NCBI RefSeq assembly: GCF_001667275.1
Contig: NZ_LZHV01000070.1
Location: 1 to 64,000, forward strand
DNA length: 64,000 nt
Direction: 5' to 3'
DNA from: Mycobacterium sp. ACS4054
GTDB taxonomy: Bacteria > Actinomycetota > Actinomycetes > Mycobacteriales > Mycobacteriaceae
Below the pieces are notes generated by a model. It was not told the DNA's origin. It saw only the letters and a program-made list of their open reading frames with translations, and did not search any database. Positions 24,788 through 33,217 of the stretch are shown one piece after another. Made by a program: the position numbers and the translations under genes. The stretch's first letter is position 1. Every line of letters starts with the position of its first letter.

Positions 24788-25569
24788 CGCACGGTGATCC
24801 CTTCCGCCGCCATGGCCGCCTTGACCTGCCCGATGGTCAACTCGCGGAAGTGAAAGACGCTGGCCGCCAACACCGCATCGGCGCCGGCGGCGACGGCGGG
24901 TGCGAAGTGTTCGATGGCCCCGGCGCCGCCGCTCGCGATCACCGGCACCGTGACCGCCGAACGCACCGCTTTGAGCATCGGCAGATCGAACCCGGCCTTG
25001 GTGCCGTCGGCGTCCATCGAGTTCAACAGAATCTCACCCACCCCGAGATCGGCGCCGCGCGAGGCCCATTCGACGGCGTCGATCCCCGTCCCACGGCGCC
25101 CGCCGTGGGTGGTGACCTCCCAGCCCGACGGTGTCGGGGGCGAGTCGGGCGGCACCGTGCGGGCGTCCACGGACAGCACGATGCATTGCGACCCGAACTG
25201 CCTTGCCATTTCCTCGAGCAGGTCGGGCCGGGCGATGGCGGCGGTGTTGATCGAGACCTTGTCGGCCCCGGCGCGCAGCAACACGTCGACGTCGGCCACC
25301 GTGCGTACCCCGCCGCCGACGGTCAGCGGGATGAACACCTGCTCGGCCGTGCGCCGCACGACGTCCAGCATGGTCGATCGCTCTGACGACGACGCGGTCA
25401 CGTCGAGAAACGTGAGCTCGTCGGCGCCCTCGGCGTCATAGGCCGCGGCGAGCTCGACGGGATCGCCCGCGTCGCGCAGGTTTTCGAAGTTGACGCCCTT
25501 CACCACCCGGCCGGCGTCGACATCCAGGCACGGGATCACCCGCACCGCAAGACCATTGCCGGCGGACAC
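24784..25569 (-). CDS. hisF: Imidazole glycerol phosphate synthase cyclase subunit
   Basis: HisF takes ammonia made by HisH and forms imidazole glycerol phosphate plus AICAR. The catalytic Asp residues are in VIPCLDVDAGRVVKGV and in the later VLSVDA strand. Phosphate sites VGGGVRTVADV and VIASGGAGA are present. The length is 261 aa. impA precedes it with 1 base between stop and start, so coupling is likely. Confidence 0.96.
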   Translation of the reverse strand: MSAGNGLAVRVIPCLDVDAGRVVKGVNFENLRDAGDPVELAAAYDAEGADELTFLDVTASSSERSTMLDVVRRTAEQVFIPLTVGGGVRTVADVDVLLRAGADKVSINTAAIARPDLLEEMARQFGSQCIVLSVDARTVPPDSPPTPSGWEVTTHGGRRGTGIDAVEWASRGADLGVGEILLNSMDADGTKAGFDLPMLKAVRSAVTVPVIASGGAGAIEHFAPAVAAGADAVLAASVFHFRELTIGQVKAAMAAEGITVR

Positions 25570-25570
25570 G

Positions 25571-26371
25571 TCAGTAGTCCTCCGGCCGGCCGGTGCCGCG
25601 CAGCAATTCGAGTATCTCGGCGTGCGCGGCGGGCCCCGCGGCCAGCGCCGAGTCGGACGCGGGCGTCCACGGTTCGCCGTGGATGTCGGTGACTACGCCC
25701 CCGGCCGCCCGGACCAGCGCGACCCCGGCGGCGTGATCCCACACGTGCCCGCCGAAACTGATCGAGGCGCCGAGGATGCCGTCGGCCACGTAGGCCAGGT
25801 CCAGGCCGGTCGAACCGTGCATGCGCAACCGCGACGAGACCCGGCTGAGGTTCTCCAGCACCGCGATCCGGTACCGCCCGGGGAACCGGCCCCGCGCGTC
25901 GGCGCTGAACGAGCCGGCGCCGACGAGCGCGTCGGACAGGTCGACGGGGGCCAGGGGCGGTTGCGCCGCACCGTTTTTCATCAGGGGGCCGCCCACCACC
26001 GCCGTGTAGCGCTGATCCACGAACGGCAGCCAGGTCAGCCCGGCCACCGGATCGCCGTTGTGCAGCAGGCCCAGCAAGATCCCGGCCATCGGCGACCCGG
26101 CCGCGTAGTTGAATGTGCCGTCCACCGGATCGAGCACCCACACCCATTCCGAGTCGACGTCGGCCCCGCCGTATTCCTCGCCGTGCACACCGATCCCGGT
26201 GGTCTCCTCCAGCGCGCCGACCACCTGCCGCTCGATCGCCAGATCCACGTCGGTGGCGAAGTCGTTGCCCTTCTTCTGCACCGCCGAATCGGCGCGGTGG
26301 CCGGCGACGAACGGCTCGGTGGCGTCGTCGAGGATCGCCGAGGCCTTGGCCACCAACGCGTCCAGGTCCAT
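25571..26371 (-). CDS. impA: Inositol-monophosphatase family phosphatase, ImpA
   Basis: The 266-aa protein has the metal-site motifs of the family: HGEEYGG, WVLDPVDGTFNYA and GHVWDHAAGV. Enzymes of this group hydrolyse inositol 1-phosphate, supplying inositol for mycothiol and phosphatidylinositol lipids. Members can also be histidinol-phosphate phosphatases. Its place between hisA and hisF leaves the second role open, although another gene (Rv3137-like) is credited with it in M. tuberculosis. Confidence 0.88.
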   Translation of the reverse strand: MDLDALVAKASAILDDATEPFVAGHRADSAVQKKGNDFATDVDLAIERQVVGALEETTGIGVHGEEYGGADVDSEWVWVLDPVDGTFNYAAGSPMAGILLGLLHNGDPVAGLTWLPFVDQRYTAVVGGPLMKNGAAQPPLAPVDLSDALVGAGSFSADARGRFPGRYRIAVLENLSRVSSRLRMHGSTGLDLAYVADGILGASISFGGHVWDHAAGVALVRAAGGVVTDIHGEPWTPASDSALAAGPAAHAEILELLRGTGRPEDY

Positions 26372-26378
26372 CGCGGCC

Positions 26379-27113
26379 CTACCCGGCCACCGCGGCCAGC
26401 GCCTGCGGCAGCGTGAACCGCCCGGCGTAGAGGGCCTTTCCGACGATGGCGCCTTCCACCCCGTGTTCGGTCAGGGTGGCGATGGCGCGCAGGTCGTCCA
26501 GGCTGGACACCCCGCCGGAGGCGATCACCGGCGCTTCGGTCCGGTCGGCGACGGCGGCCAGCAGGTCGAGGTTGGGGCCGCCGAGCGTGCCGTCCTTGGT
26601 GACGTCGGTGACGACGAACCGCGAACACCCCTCGCCGTCAAGGCGTTCCAGCACTTCCCACAGGTCGCCACCGTCGGTCTCCCAGCCGCGCCCGCGCAGC
26701 CGGTGCTGCCCGTCGATGATCTGCACGTCCAGCCCGACGGCGACCTTGTCGCCGTGTTCGGCGATCGCCCGCGCGCACCACTGCGGGTTCTCCAGCGCCG
26801 CGGTGCCCAGGTTGACCCGCGTGCAGCCGGTGGCCAGCGCCGCGCCCAGGGAGTCGTCGTCGCGGATGCCGCCGGACAGCTCCACGTTCACGTCGAGCTT
26901 GCCGACCACCTCGGCCAGCAGCTCGCGGTTCGAGCCGCGCCCGAACGCCGCGTCCAGGTCCACCAGGTGGATCCACTCGGCGCCGTCGCGCTGCCAGCCC
27001 AGGGCGGCGTCCAGCGCCGAGCCGTACTCGGTTTCGCTGCCGGCCTTGCCTTGGACCAGCCGGACGGCGCGGCCGTCGACCACGTCGACCGCGGGTAGCA
27101 GAATCAGCGGCAT
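26379..27113 (-). CDS. hisA: Bifunctional HisA/TrpF isomerase PriA
   Basis: This barrel enzyme isomerises ProFAR in histidine synthesis and, in actinobacteria, also phosphoribosylanthranilate in tryptophan synthesis. The catalytic Asp10 is in LLPAVDVVDG, the second Asp in VVTDVTKDG, and phosphate sites are LSGGIRDDDS and VIASGGVSS. Its 244 aa are nearly the M. tuberculosis length. The trp genes in this window lack trpF, which fits the dual role. Often named priA. It overlaps the hisH stop by one base (TAATG). Confidence 0.96.
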   Translation of the reverse strand: MPLILLPAVDVVDGRAVRLVQGKAGSETEYGSALDAALGWQRDGAEWIHLVDLDAAFGRGSNRELLAEVVGKLDVNVELSGGIRDDDSLGAALATGCTRVNLGTAALENPQWCARAIAEHGDKVAVGLDVQIIDGQHRLRGRGWETDGGDLWEVLERLDGEGCSRFVVTDVTKDGTLGGPNLDLLAAVADRTEAPVIASGGVSSLDDLRAIATLTEHGVEGAIVGKALYAGRFTLPQALAAVAG

Positions 27114-27736
27114 TACGACAGTCCCTCAATCCAGTTGCGCAGCACGGCCGCACCGGCGTCGCCGCTCTTCTCCGGGTGAAATTGGGTGGCCGACAACGGC
27201 CCTAGCTCGACCGCGGCCAGGAACGGCACCTGGTGGGTGGCCCAGGTGAGCACGGCCTCGGGCGATCCCTCCCAGCGCTGCGCCGCGTAGGAGTGCACGA
27301 AGTAGAACCGGGTGTCGGCGTCCAGCCCCTTGAACAGGGTGGTCCCCGCGCCGGCGTCGACCACGTTCCAGCCCATGTGCGGAATCACCGGGGCGTCCAG
27401 CCGGGTGACCGCGCCCGGCCACTGGCCGCAACCCGTTGTCCGCACACCGAATTCGACGCCGGTGGCGAACAGGATCTGCATGCCGACGCAGACCCCGAGC
27501 ACCGGGTGCCCGGCGGCCACCCGGTCGGCGATGATGCGGTCTCCCCCGACCTTGCGCAGGCCGGTCATGCACGCCTCGAAGGCACCGACGCCGGGCACCA
27601 CGAGGCCGTCAGCGGCCGCCGCGGCGTCGGCGTCGGCGGTCACCTCGACCGATGCGCCCGCCCGCTGCAGCGCACGCTGGGCCGACCGTAGGTTGCCCGA
27701 GCCGTAATCCAGTACGACGACGGATGGTGTTGTCAC
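27113..27736 (-). CDS. hisH: Imidazole glycerol phosphate synthase glutaminase subunit
   Basis: This class I glutamine amidotransferase feeds ammonia to HisF. The nucleophile Cys is in VLGVCVGMQILF, and the His/Glu pair in TQFHPEKSGD. The N-terminal VVVLDYGSGNLRS is typical. The length is 207 aa. It overlaps hisB by ATGA. Confidence 0.96.
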   Translation of the reverse strand: MTTPSVVVLDYGSGNLRSAQRALQRAGASVEVTADADAAAAADGLVVPGVGAFEACMTGLRKVGGDRIIADRVAAGHPVLGVCVGMQILFATGVEFGVRTTGCGQWPGAVTRLDAPVIPHMGWNVVDAGAGTTLFKGLDADTRFYFVHSYAAQRWEGSPEAVLTWATHQVPFLAAVELGPLSATQFHPEKSGDAGAAVLRNWIEGLS

Positions 27737-28353
27737 AGAACACCTTTGGTGGACGGCACGTCCGACACCCGCGGATCCGGCTCGACGGCCTGGCGCAACG
27801 CGCGAGCGACGGCCTTGTACTGCGCCTCGGTGATGTGGTGCGGGTCGCGCCCGTACAGAACGCGCACGTGCAGCGCGATACGGGCGTTCATCGCCAGCGA
27901 CTCGAACACGTGCCGGTTGATGACGGTGTGGTAGGGCACCGAGCTGCCGGCGATGGTGGTGTGCCGCAGGTGATCCGGCTCGCCGGTGTGCACGCAGTAG
28001 GGCCGGCCGGACACGTCGACGATGGCGTGGGCCAGCGTCTCGTCCATCGGGATGAAGGCGTCGCCGAACCGCCGGATGCCCTTCTTGTCGCCGAGGGCCT
28101 GCCCCAGCGCCTGGCCGAGCGCGATCGCGGTGTCCTCGATGGTGTGGTGCCCCTCGATCTCGACGTCACCCTGGGTGCGCACGCTGAGGTCGAAGCTGGC
28201 GTGGGTGCCCAACGCCGTCAGCATGTGGTCGTAGAACGGCACGCCGGTGTCGACGTGGACCTGGCCGGTGCCGTCGAGATCCAGCTCGATGACGATGTCG
28301 GATTCCTTGGTGCGGCGCTCGATACGCGCGCGCCGCGTCGCAATGGTGGTCAC
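27733..28353 (-). CDS. hisB: Imidazoleglycerol-phosphate dehydratase
   Basis: HisB removes water from imidazole glycerol phosphate at a dimanganese site. The His-rich motifs DHMLTALGTHA, GHHTIEDTAI and YGRDPHHITEA are present. The protein is the monofunctional 206-aa form without a phosphatase domain. Gene overlaps of 4 bases on both sides show tight coupling. Confidence 0.96.
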   Translation of the reverse strand: MTTIATRRARIERRTKESDIVIELDLDGTGQVHVDTGVPFYDHMLTALGTHASFDLSVRTQGDVEIEGHHTIEDTAIALGQALGQALGDKKGIRRFGDAFIPMDETLAHAIVDVSGRPYCVHTGEPDHLRHTTIAGSSVPYHTVINRHVFESLAMNARIALHVRVLYGRDPHHITEAQYKAVARALRQAVEPDPRVSDVPSTKGVL

Positions 28354-29486
28354 GGGGCTCCTACGGGGGTGGCTGGGGCGAGTTCGGTGGCGGCGATCGG
28401 GGCGCTGGCCCGCAGGAACGCGTCGTTCTCCTCGGCGAGTCCGGTCGTGGCGCGCAGATAGCCGGGGATCCCGACGTCGCGGATCAGGATGCCGGCGTCC
28501 AGGTAGCGCCGCCAGGCTGCGGGAGCGTCGGCGAACTGCCCGAACAGCACGAAGTTCGCATCGCTGGGGATCACCCGAAAACCCATGCGGGTCAGGGCGG
28601 TCGAGACGCGTTCGCGTTCGGCGATCAGCGCCGCGACGCTGCTCAGGGTGTCGTCGGCGTGCCGCAGCGCGGCCCGCGCCGCCGCCTGGGTGACCGACGA
28701 CAGGTGGTACGGCAGCCGCACCAGCAGCATCGCGTCGATCACCGCGGGCGTGGCGATCAGGTACCCGAGCCGCCCGCCGGCGAAGGCGAACGCCTTGCTC
28801 ATGGTGCGGGTGACGATGAGCTTGGTCGGATATTCCCGCACCAGCCCCACGGCGCTGGGCTGCGAGGAGAACTCACCGTAGGCCTCGTCGACGATCAGGA
28901 TGCCGGGCACCGCGTCGAGCAGCCGGCGCAGATCGGGCAGCGAAACGCTTTGCCCGGACGGGTTGTTGGGGCTGGCGATGAAGACCACGTCGGGCCGGCG
29001 CTCGGTGACGGCGGCGACGGCGGCGTTCACGTCGAGGCTGAAGTCGTCGGCGCGCACCCCCTCCAGCCATTCCGTGCGGGTGGCGTCGGAGATGATCGGG
29101 TGCATCGAGTAGGACGGGACGAACCCGATCGCGCTGCGCCCGGGGCCGCCGAACGCCTGCAGCAGCTGTTGCAGGATCTCGTTGGATCCGTTTGCCGCCC
29201 AAACGTTTTCCATCCCGAGCCGCACCCCGGTCTGCGCGGTGAGATAAGCGGCCAGGTCGCGACGCAGGTCCACGGCGTCGCGATCCGGGTAGCGGTGCAG
29301 GTCCGCGGCCGCCTCGGCCACCGACCGCACCACGTCGTCCACCAGCGCCCGGCTGGGCGGGTGCGGGTTCTCGTTGGTGTTCAGCCGCACCGGGACCGCC
29401 AATTGCGGTGCGCCGTAGGGTGTTTTGCCGCGCAGGTCGTCGCGCAGCGGCAGGTCCTCTAGGGTGGGGTTCTCCGGCGCGGTCAT
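28350..29486 (-). CDS. hisC1: Histidinol-phosphate aminotransferase
   Basis: This PLP aminotransferase converts imidazole acetol phosphate to histidinol phosphate. The PLP Lys is in TRTMSKAFAFAG; NENPHPPS, NGSNEILQQ and ASPNNPSGQ are conserved class I/II motifs. It has 378 aa. Overlap with hisD and hisB is 4 bases each. The symbol hisC1 follows the M. tuberculosis name for the his-operon copy. Confidence 0.95.
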   Translation of the reverse strand: MTAPENPTLEDLPLRDDLRGKTPYGAPQLAVPVRLNTNENPHPPSRALVDDVVRSVAEAAADLHRYPDRDAVDLRRDLAAYLTAQTGVRLGMENVWAANGSNEILQQLLQAFGGPGRSAIGFVPSYSMHPIISDATRTEWLEGVRADDFSLDVNAAVAAVTERRPDVVFIASPNNPSGQSVSLPDLRRLLDAVPGILIVDEAYGEFSSQPSAVGLVREYPTKLIVTRTMSKAFAFAGGRLGYLIATPAVIDAMLLVRLPYHLSSVTQAAARAALRHADDTLSSVAALIAERERVSTALTRMGFRVIPSDANFVLFGQFADAPAAWRRYLDAGILIRDVGIPGYLRATTGLAEENDAFLRASAPIAATELAPATPVGAP

Positions 29487-30820
29487 CGCTCGAACCTCCG
29501 CCGGATCGCCTCGCCGTGCGCCGGCAGGTCTTCGGCCTCGGCCAGCGTGACCACGTGGCCCGAGACGTCCTTGAGCGCGGCCTCGGTGTAGTCGACGACG
29601 TGGATGCCGCGCAGGAAGGTCTGCACGGACAGGCCGCTGGAGTGGCGGGCGGAGCCCGCGGTCGGCAGCACGTGGTTGGATCCGGCGCAGTAGTCGCCGA
29701 GGCTCACCGGCGAGTAGGGCCCGACGAAAATCGCTCCGGCCGAACGGATTCGGGCGGCCACCTGCGGCGCGTCGGCGGTCTGGATCTCCAGGTGCTCGGC
29801 GGCGTAGGCGTTGACCACCCGCACCCCCGCGTCCAGGTCGTCGACCAGGATGATCGCCGACTGGCGGCCACCGAGCGCGGCGGCCACCCGGTCGCGGTGC
29901 ACGGTGGTGCGCAGCTGTTCTGCCACCTCGGCGGCGGTGGCGTCGGCCAGGTCGGCACTCGGGGTGACCAGCACGCTGCCCGCCATCTCGTCGTGCTCGG
30001 CCTGGCTGATCAGGTCGGCGGCCACGTGCGCCGGATCGGCGGTGTGGTCGGCGAGGATGGCGATCTCGGTGGGGCCGGCCTCGGCGTCGATGCCCACCCG
30101 CGAGCGGCAGAGCCGCTTGGCGGCGGTGACGTAGATGTTGCCGGGGCCGGTGATCATGTCGACCGGCGCCAGCTCGGCGCTATCGGTGTCGGTGCCGCCG
30201 TAGGCCAGCAGCGCCACCGCCTGCGCGCCGCCGACGGCCCACACCTCGTCGACCCCGAGCAGCCGGGCGGCCGCCAGGATGGTCGGGTGCGGCAGGCCGT
30301 CATAGCGGGCCTGCGGCGGGCTGGCCACCACCAGCGAGCCGACGCCGGCGGTCTGCGCCGGCACCACGTTCATCACCACGCTGGACGGGTAGACGGCGTT
30401 GCCGCCGGGCACGTACAGGCCGACCCGCTCGACCGGGACCCACCGCTCGGTCACCGTCGCGCCGGGGCCGAGGGTGGTGGTGACGTCGGCGCGCCGCTGG
30501 TCGGCGTGCACGGCGCGGGCGCGCTCGATCATCACCCGCAGGGCGTCGACGACGTCGGGGTCCAACCCGGCCAGCGCGGCCTCGAGCGCCGCCTCGGGCA
30601 CCCGGACGGACGCGGGCCGTACCCCGTCGAACGACTCCCCGAACTCCAGCGCCGCCTCGGCGCCGCGTTCGGCCACGGCCTGCACGATCGGCCGCACCTT
30701 GGGCAGCACGCTTTCCACGTCCGCACCGCCGCGCGGCAGCGCGGTCCGCAGGCGGGCAGCCGTCAGCTCGACGCCCCGCAGGTCGATGCGGGCCATCACG
30801 GGCGCGGAACCGGTACTCAT
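29483..30820 (-). CDS. hisD: Histidinol dehydrogenase
   Basis: HisD oxidises histidinol to histidine in two NAD-dependent steps with zinc. Motifs VPGGNAVYPSSV, GPGNIYVTAAK, SQAEHDEMAGS and AGSNHVLPT are intact. ATG 30820 (MSTGSAP) gives 445 aa, matching the family; in-frame ATGs at 30829 and 30847 are upstream options, and a GGAGG sits only 2 bases before 30820. It is the first gene of the his run hisD-C-B-H-A-impA-F-I. Confidence 0.96.
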   Translation of the reverse strand: MSTGSAPVMARIDLRGVELTAARLRTALPRGGADVESVLPKVRPIVQAVAERGAEAALEFGESFDGVRPASVRVPEAALEAALAGLDPDVVDALRVMIERARAVHADQRRADVTTTLGPGATVTERWVPVERVGLYVPGGNAVYPSSVVMNVVPAQTAGVGSLVVASPPQARYDGLPHPTILAAARLLGVDEVWAVGGAQAVALLAYGGTDTDSAELAPVDMITGPGNIYVTAAKRLCRSRVGIDAEAGPTEIAILADHTADPAHVAADLISQAEHDEMAGSVLVTPSADLADATAAEVAEQLRTTVHRDRVAAALGGRQSAIILVDDLDAGVRVVNAYAAEHLEIQTADAPQVAARIRSAGAIFVGPYSPVSLGDYCAGSNHVLPTAGSARHSSGLSVQTFLRGIHVVDYTEAALKDVSGHVVTLAEAEDLPAHGEAIRRRFER

Positions 30821-30904
30821 CGCCTCCATTGTCCCAGAGCAACTCAAGTCGATATCCGACCGGTACAGTGCCGATCAAAGGCCCACACAACGCAGGGAGC
30901 CGTC

Positions 30905-31327
30905 ATGTCCGCGAAGGATCACCCCAACAACGCCCCGGGCGTCCCCATGGTGTTCCCGCCCTGGTTCGAGCGTTTCCAGATCAAGTATTTCAACCCGGCG
31001 GTCAAGCCGATCGCCCGCTTTCTGCCCGGGACCGCGACCATCAAGCACCGTGGCCGCACCTCCGGCACGCCGTACGAGACGATCATCACCCCCTACCGCA
31101 AGGGCAACGTCCTGGCGATCGCGCTGGGCCACGGCAAGACCAACTGGGTCAAGAACGTGCTGGCGGCCGGCGAGGCCGACGTCCAATTCGGCCGCAACCG
31201 CGTGGTGCACATCACCAACCCGCGCATCCTGCCGGCCGGCACCGAGGGTCCCGACGCCGAGCGCCTGCCGCGGATGGCCCGCATGCAGCTGCGCCGGATC
31301 GGCGTGTTCGTCGGCGACATCGCCTGA
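30905..31327 (+). CDS. Ddn-like deazaflavin (F420)-dependent protein (Rv1598c-like)
   Basis: The 140-aa protein belongs to the Ddn/DUF385 split-barrel family that uses coenzyme F420; Ddn itself activates nitroimidazole drugs. Family marks are IKHRGRTSGTPYETIITPYR near residue 50 and NWVKNVLAAGEADVQFGR. The substrate is unknown. AGGGAG lies 7 bases before the ATG, and TACAGT at 30863-30868 may be its -10, in the divergent gap with hisD. Confidence 0.85.
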   Translation: MSAKDHPNNAPGVPMVFPPWFERFQIKYFNPAVKPIARFLPGTATIKHRGRTSGTPYETIITPYRKGNVLAIALGHGKTNWVKNVLAAGEADVQFGRNRVVHITNPRILPAGTEGPDAERLPRMARMQLRRIGVFVGDIA

Positions 31328-31442
31328 CTTCGCCTGCACGGCTTCCCGCGTGCGCTGACGGCTTCCCGCGTGCGCTGACGGCGGGATTTCCGCGATTTTC
31401 CCGCCCTGGGCGCACACTCAACGCCGTAAACGCACACTCAAG
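31328..31442. repeat. Intergenic repeat A between convergent genes
   Basis: This element holds a perfect 20-bp tandem repeat (31341-31360 and 31361-31380), a hairpin GGCGGGA/TCCCGCC (31380-31386 with 31399-31405) around a CGCGA-containing loop, and two GCGCACACTCAA-type boxes. A related copy lies at 33082-33205. Both sit between convergent genes, so they may act as bidirectional terminators. Confidence 0.75.
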
Positions 31443-31445
31443 CCA

Positions 31446-32474
31446 CTACGCCCGGGTGAAGACCGTCTTGCCGGTCATCGCCGGCCAGGCCGAGGGGGCG
31501 TCTTCCCAGGCGACGACGCGGTCGACGGCCGGCGCCACGTTCAGGCCGCCCGCCAGCAGGTCGAGCACCCGCGGGATGACCGTGCGCGCGCTGACGCGTC
31601 CGGTGACGAACCGCACGCCGCGCGAGTACATCGGCAGCAACGGCATCTCGACCCGGTATTCGAAGTAGATGCCGGTATCGGTGCACACGCCGTCCGGCCA
31701 GGTCGCCCGCAGCGTCGCCGCCAGCAGGGCCGGATCGCTGGTGGTGTGCACGGTGACCGGGTAAGCGCCCCACGACTTGTCGGGTTTGGCGGCGTCGTGG
31801 ACCACCGCGCCGAGCTTCTCGGCGGCGGCCAGCCGCAGCGGGTCGGTGTCGACGTAGTCGACGTGGGCGCCCAGCGCCGCGGCGATCGCCGCCGAATACA
31901 GGCCGATCGACAGCCGTCCGAGCACGAGGACGCGGCGATCGACCGGGTCGAGCGCGTCCAGCTCGGCACCGAACGGCCCGACGGTGCGCCAGCCGTCGGG
32001 GATGTTGTCCGACAGGGACGCGACCGACACGGGGTCGACGCCGTCGGGCAGCGGGATCAGCATCGCGTCGGCGTACGGGACCAGCACCAGATCGGACATG
32101 AAGCCGCCACCATCCAGGCCGGCGATCGGCGCCATCCCGTAGGCCGCCATGAACGGCACGGCGCTGCACGAACCGGTGACACCGCGGCGGCATTCGCGGC
32201 ATTCCCCGCAGTTGATCTGGAACGGCACCACGACGCGGTCGCCGACCCGGGCGCCCCTGACGGCGTCGCCGACGGCGACGACCTCGGCCAATCCCTCGTG
32301 GCCCACCGCGTACCCCGGCGGCAGCGGTAGCCGCCCGTTGCACACCGCGACGTCGAGGTCGCAACACGCCACGGCCAGCGGGCGGACCAACGCCTGCTCG
32401 GGCGCACTCAGCTGGGGTTCGGGCACCTCCCGCCACGCGTACCGCCCGGTGTCTTCGTATGTCAGCTGCCTCAT
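31446..32474 (-). CDS. Zinc-binding alcohol dehydrogenase family protein
   Basis: This 342-aa medium-chain dehydrogenase has catalytic zinc ligands Cys38 and His59-Glu60 (VGHEG), a structural zinc site of four Cys (89, 92, 95, 103) and a central nucleotide-binding domain, though the usual GxGxxG is altered to LGRLSIGL. The substrate cannot be told. It is divergent from a TetR regulator with a dyad between them, so it is probably the regulator's target. In M. tuberculosis this spot holds a different gene (Rv1597), so the pair looks like an acquired or swapped cassette. Confidence 0.85.
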   Translation of the reverse strand: MRQLTYEDTGRYAWREVPEPQLSAPEQALVRPLAVACCDLDVAVCNGRLPLPPGYAVGHEGLAEVVAVGDAVRGARVGDRVVVPFQINCGECRECRRGVTGSCSAVPFMAAYGMAPIAGLDGGGFMSDLVLVPYADAMLIPLPDGVDPVSVASLSDNIPDGWRTVGPFGAELDALDPVDRRVLVLGRLSIGLYSAAIAAALGAHVDYVDTDPLRLAAAEKLGAVVHDAAKPDKSWGAYPVTVHTTSDPALLAATLRATWPDGVCTDTGIYFEYRVEMPLLPMYSRGVRFVTGRVSARTVIPRVLDLLAGGLNVAPAVDRVVAWEDAPSAWPAMTGKTVFTRA

Positions 32475-32483
32475 CTCTGCATT

Positions 32484-32507
32484 CTTGAGTGATCATTCAA
32501 GTAAAGT
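32484..32507. promoter_or_regulatory. TetR operator dyad abutting a -10 element
   Basis: CTTGAGTGATCATTCAAG (32484-32501) is a palindrome around TGATCA with one mismatched pair. TAAAGT (32502-32507) follows directly and lies 7 bases before the tetR ATG. Binding here would block tetR transcription and probably that of the dehydrogenase, as expected for local autoregulation. Confidence 0.6.
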
Positions 32508-32514
32508 CAATAGC

Positions 32515-33081
32515 ATGCCGAGACCGGATCGCAGCCGCACCGCGTTGATCGAGAAGGCCGCCACCCTGTTCCGCCGGCAGGGCTACGCTGCGACCGGCCT
32601 GAATCAGATCCTCGAGGAGGCCGGGGTCAAGCCCGGTTCGCTGTATCACCACTTCCCGCGGGGCAAGCAGCAGTTGGCCGCGGCGGTCGTCGAGACCGAA
32701 GGGACGGGCATCGAGCAATTGCTGCGCCGGTTTCTGGCGACGGGCCGGCCGCCGGCCGACATCGTCGATCGCTGGATCGACCTGCTGGCGGCGGGGTTGG
32801 CCGGTGACCGGCGCGACGGCTGCCCGATCGAGCCGATCGCCACCGAGTCGGTGAACGCGAGCCCGCTGGTGCGCGAGGCGTCGGCGCGCGCCTTCGGCGG
32901 CTGGTGCGCGGCGGTCGAGGAGCGGCTGCGCTCCGACGGCTGGGCCGAGCACGAGGCCAAACGGGTTGCGCTGGCGGTGATCTCGCTGATCGAGGGGGCG
33001 CTGATCCTGTCCCGGACCTCCGGTGACGCGGGCGCGCTGGACGCGGCCAAGCCGGCGGCGCGCACGCTGCTGTCCGGCTAG
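32515..33081 (+). CDS. TetR-family transcriptional regulator
   Basis: The 188-aa protein has an N-terminal helix-turn-helix (residues about 10-55, with GYAATGLNQILEEAGVKPGS and LYHHFPRGKQQL). The C-terminal ligand domain resembles the LmrA/YxaF group (DGCPIEPIATE). ATG 32515 is preceded by TAAAGT at 7 bases, consistent with a leaderless mRNA. It very likely represses itself and the divergent dehydrogenase; the ligand is unknown. Confidence 0.88.
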   Translation: MPRPDRSRTALIEKAATLFRRQGYAATGLNQILEEAGVKPGSLYHHFPRGKQQLAAAVVETEGTGIEQLLRRFLATGRPPADIVDRWIDLLAAGLAGDRRDGCPIEPIATESVNASPLVREASARAFGGWCAAVEERLRSDGWAEHEAKRVALAVISLIEGALILSRTSGDAGALDAAKPAARTLLSG

Positions 33082-33205
33082 TGTGCGCGCCACCGGCCTT
33101 GCGAGTGCGCTGACGGCTTCGCGAGTGCTCTGAGGGCGGGGATTTCGCGATTTTTCCGCCCCGGACGCACGCTCAAGGCCCCAGGCGCACACTCGACGCG
33201 CAGCG
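33082..33205. repeat. Intergenic repeat B, relative of the 31328-31442 element
   Basis: It shares GTGCGCTGACGGCTTC-type boxes, a hairpin with GGGCGG (33134-33139) and CCGCCC (33156-33161) around GATTTCGCGATTT, and GCGCACACTC boxes. It sits between the convergent tetR and nadC genes. The two copies frame the dehydrogenase/TetR cassette. Confidence 0.75.
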
Positions 33206-33217
33206 CGGCGGTAAGCC

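Noticed and set aside
31328..33205. Insertion sequence or transposon around the dehydrogenase/TetR pair
   Set aside because: The flanking repeats are imperfect, lack terminal inverted ends and enclose no transposase, so a mobile-element call is not supported.
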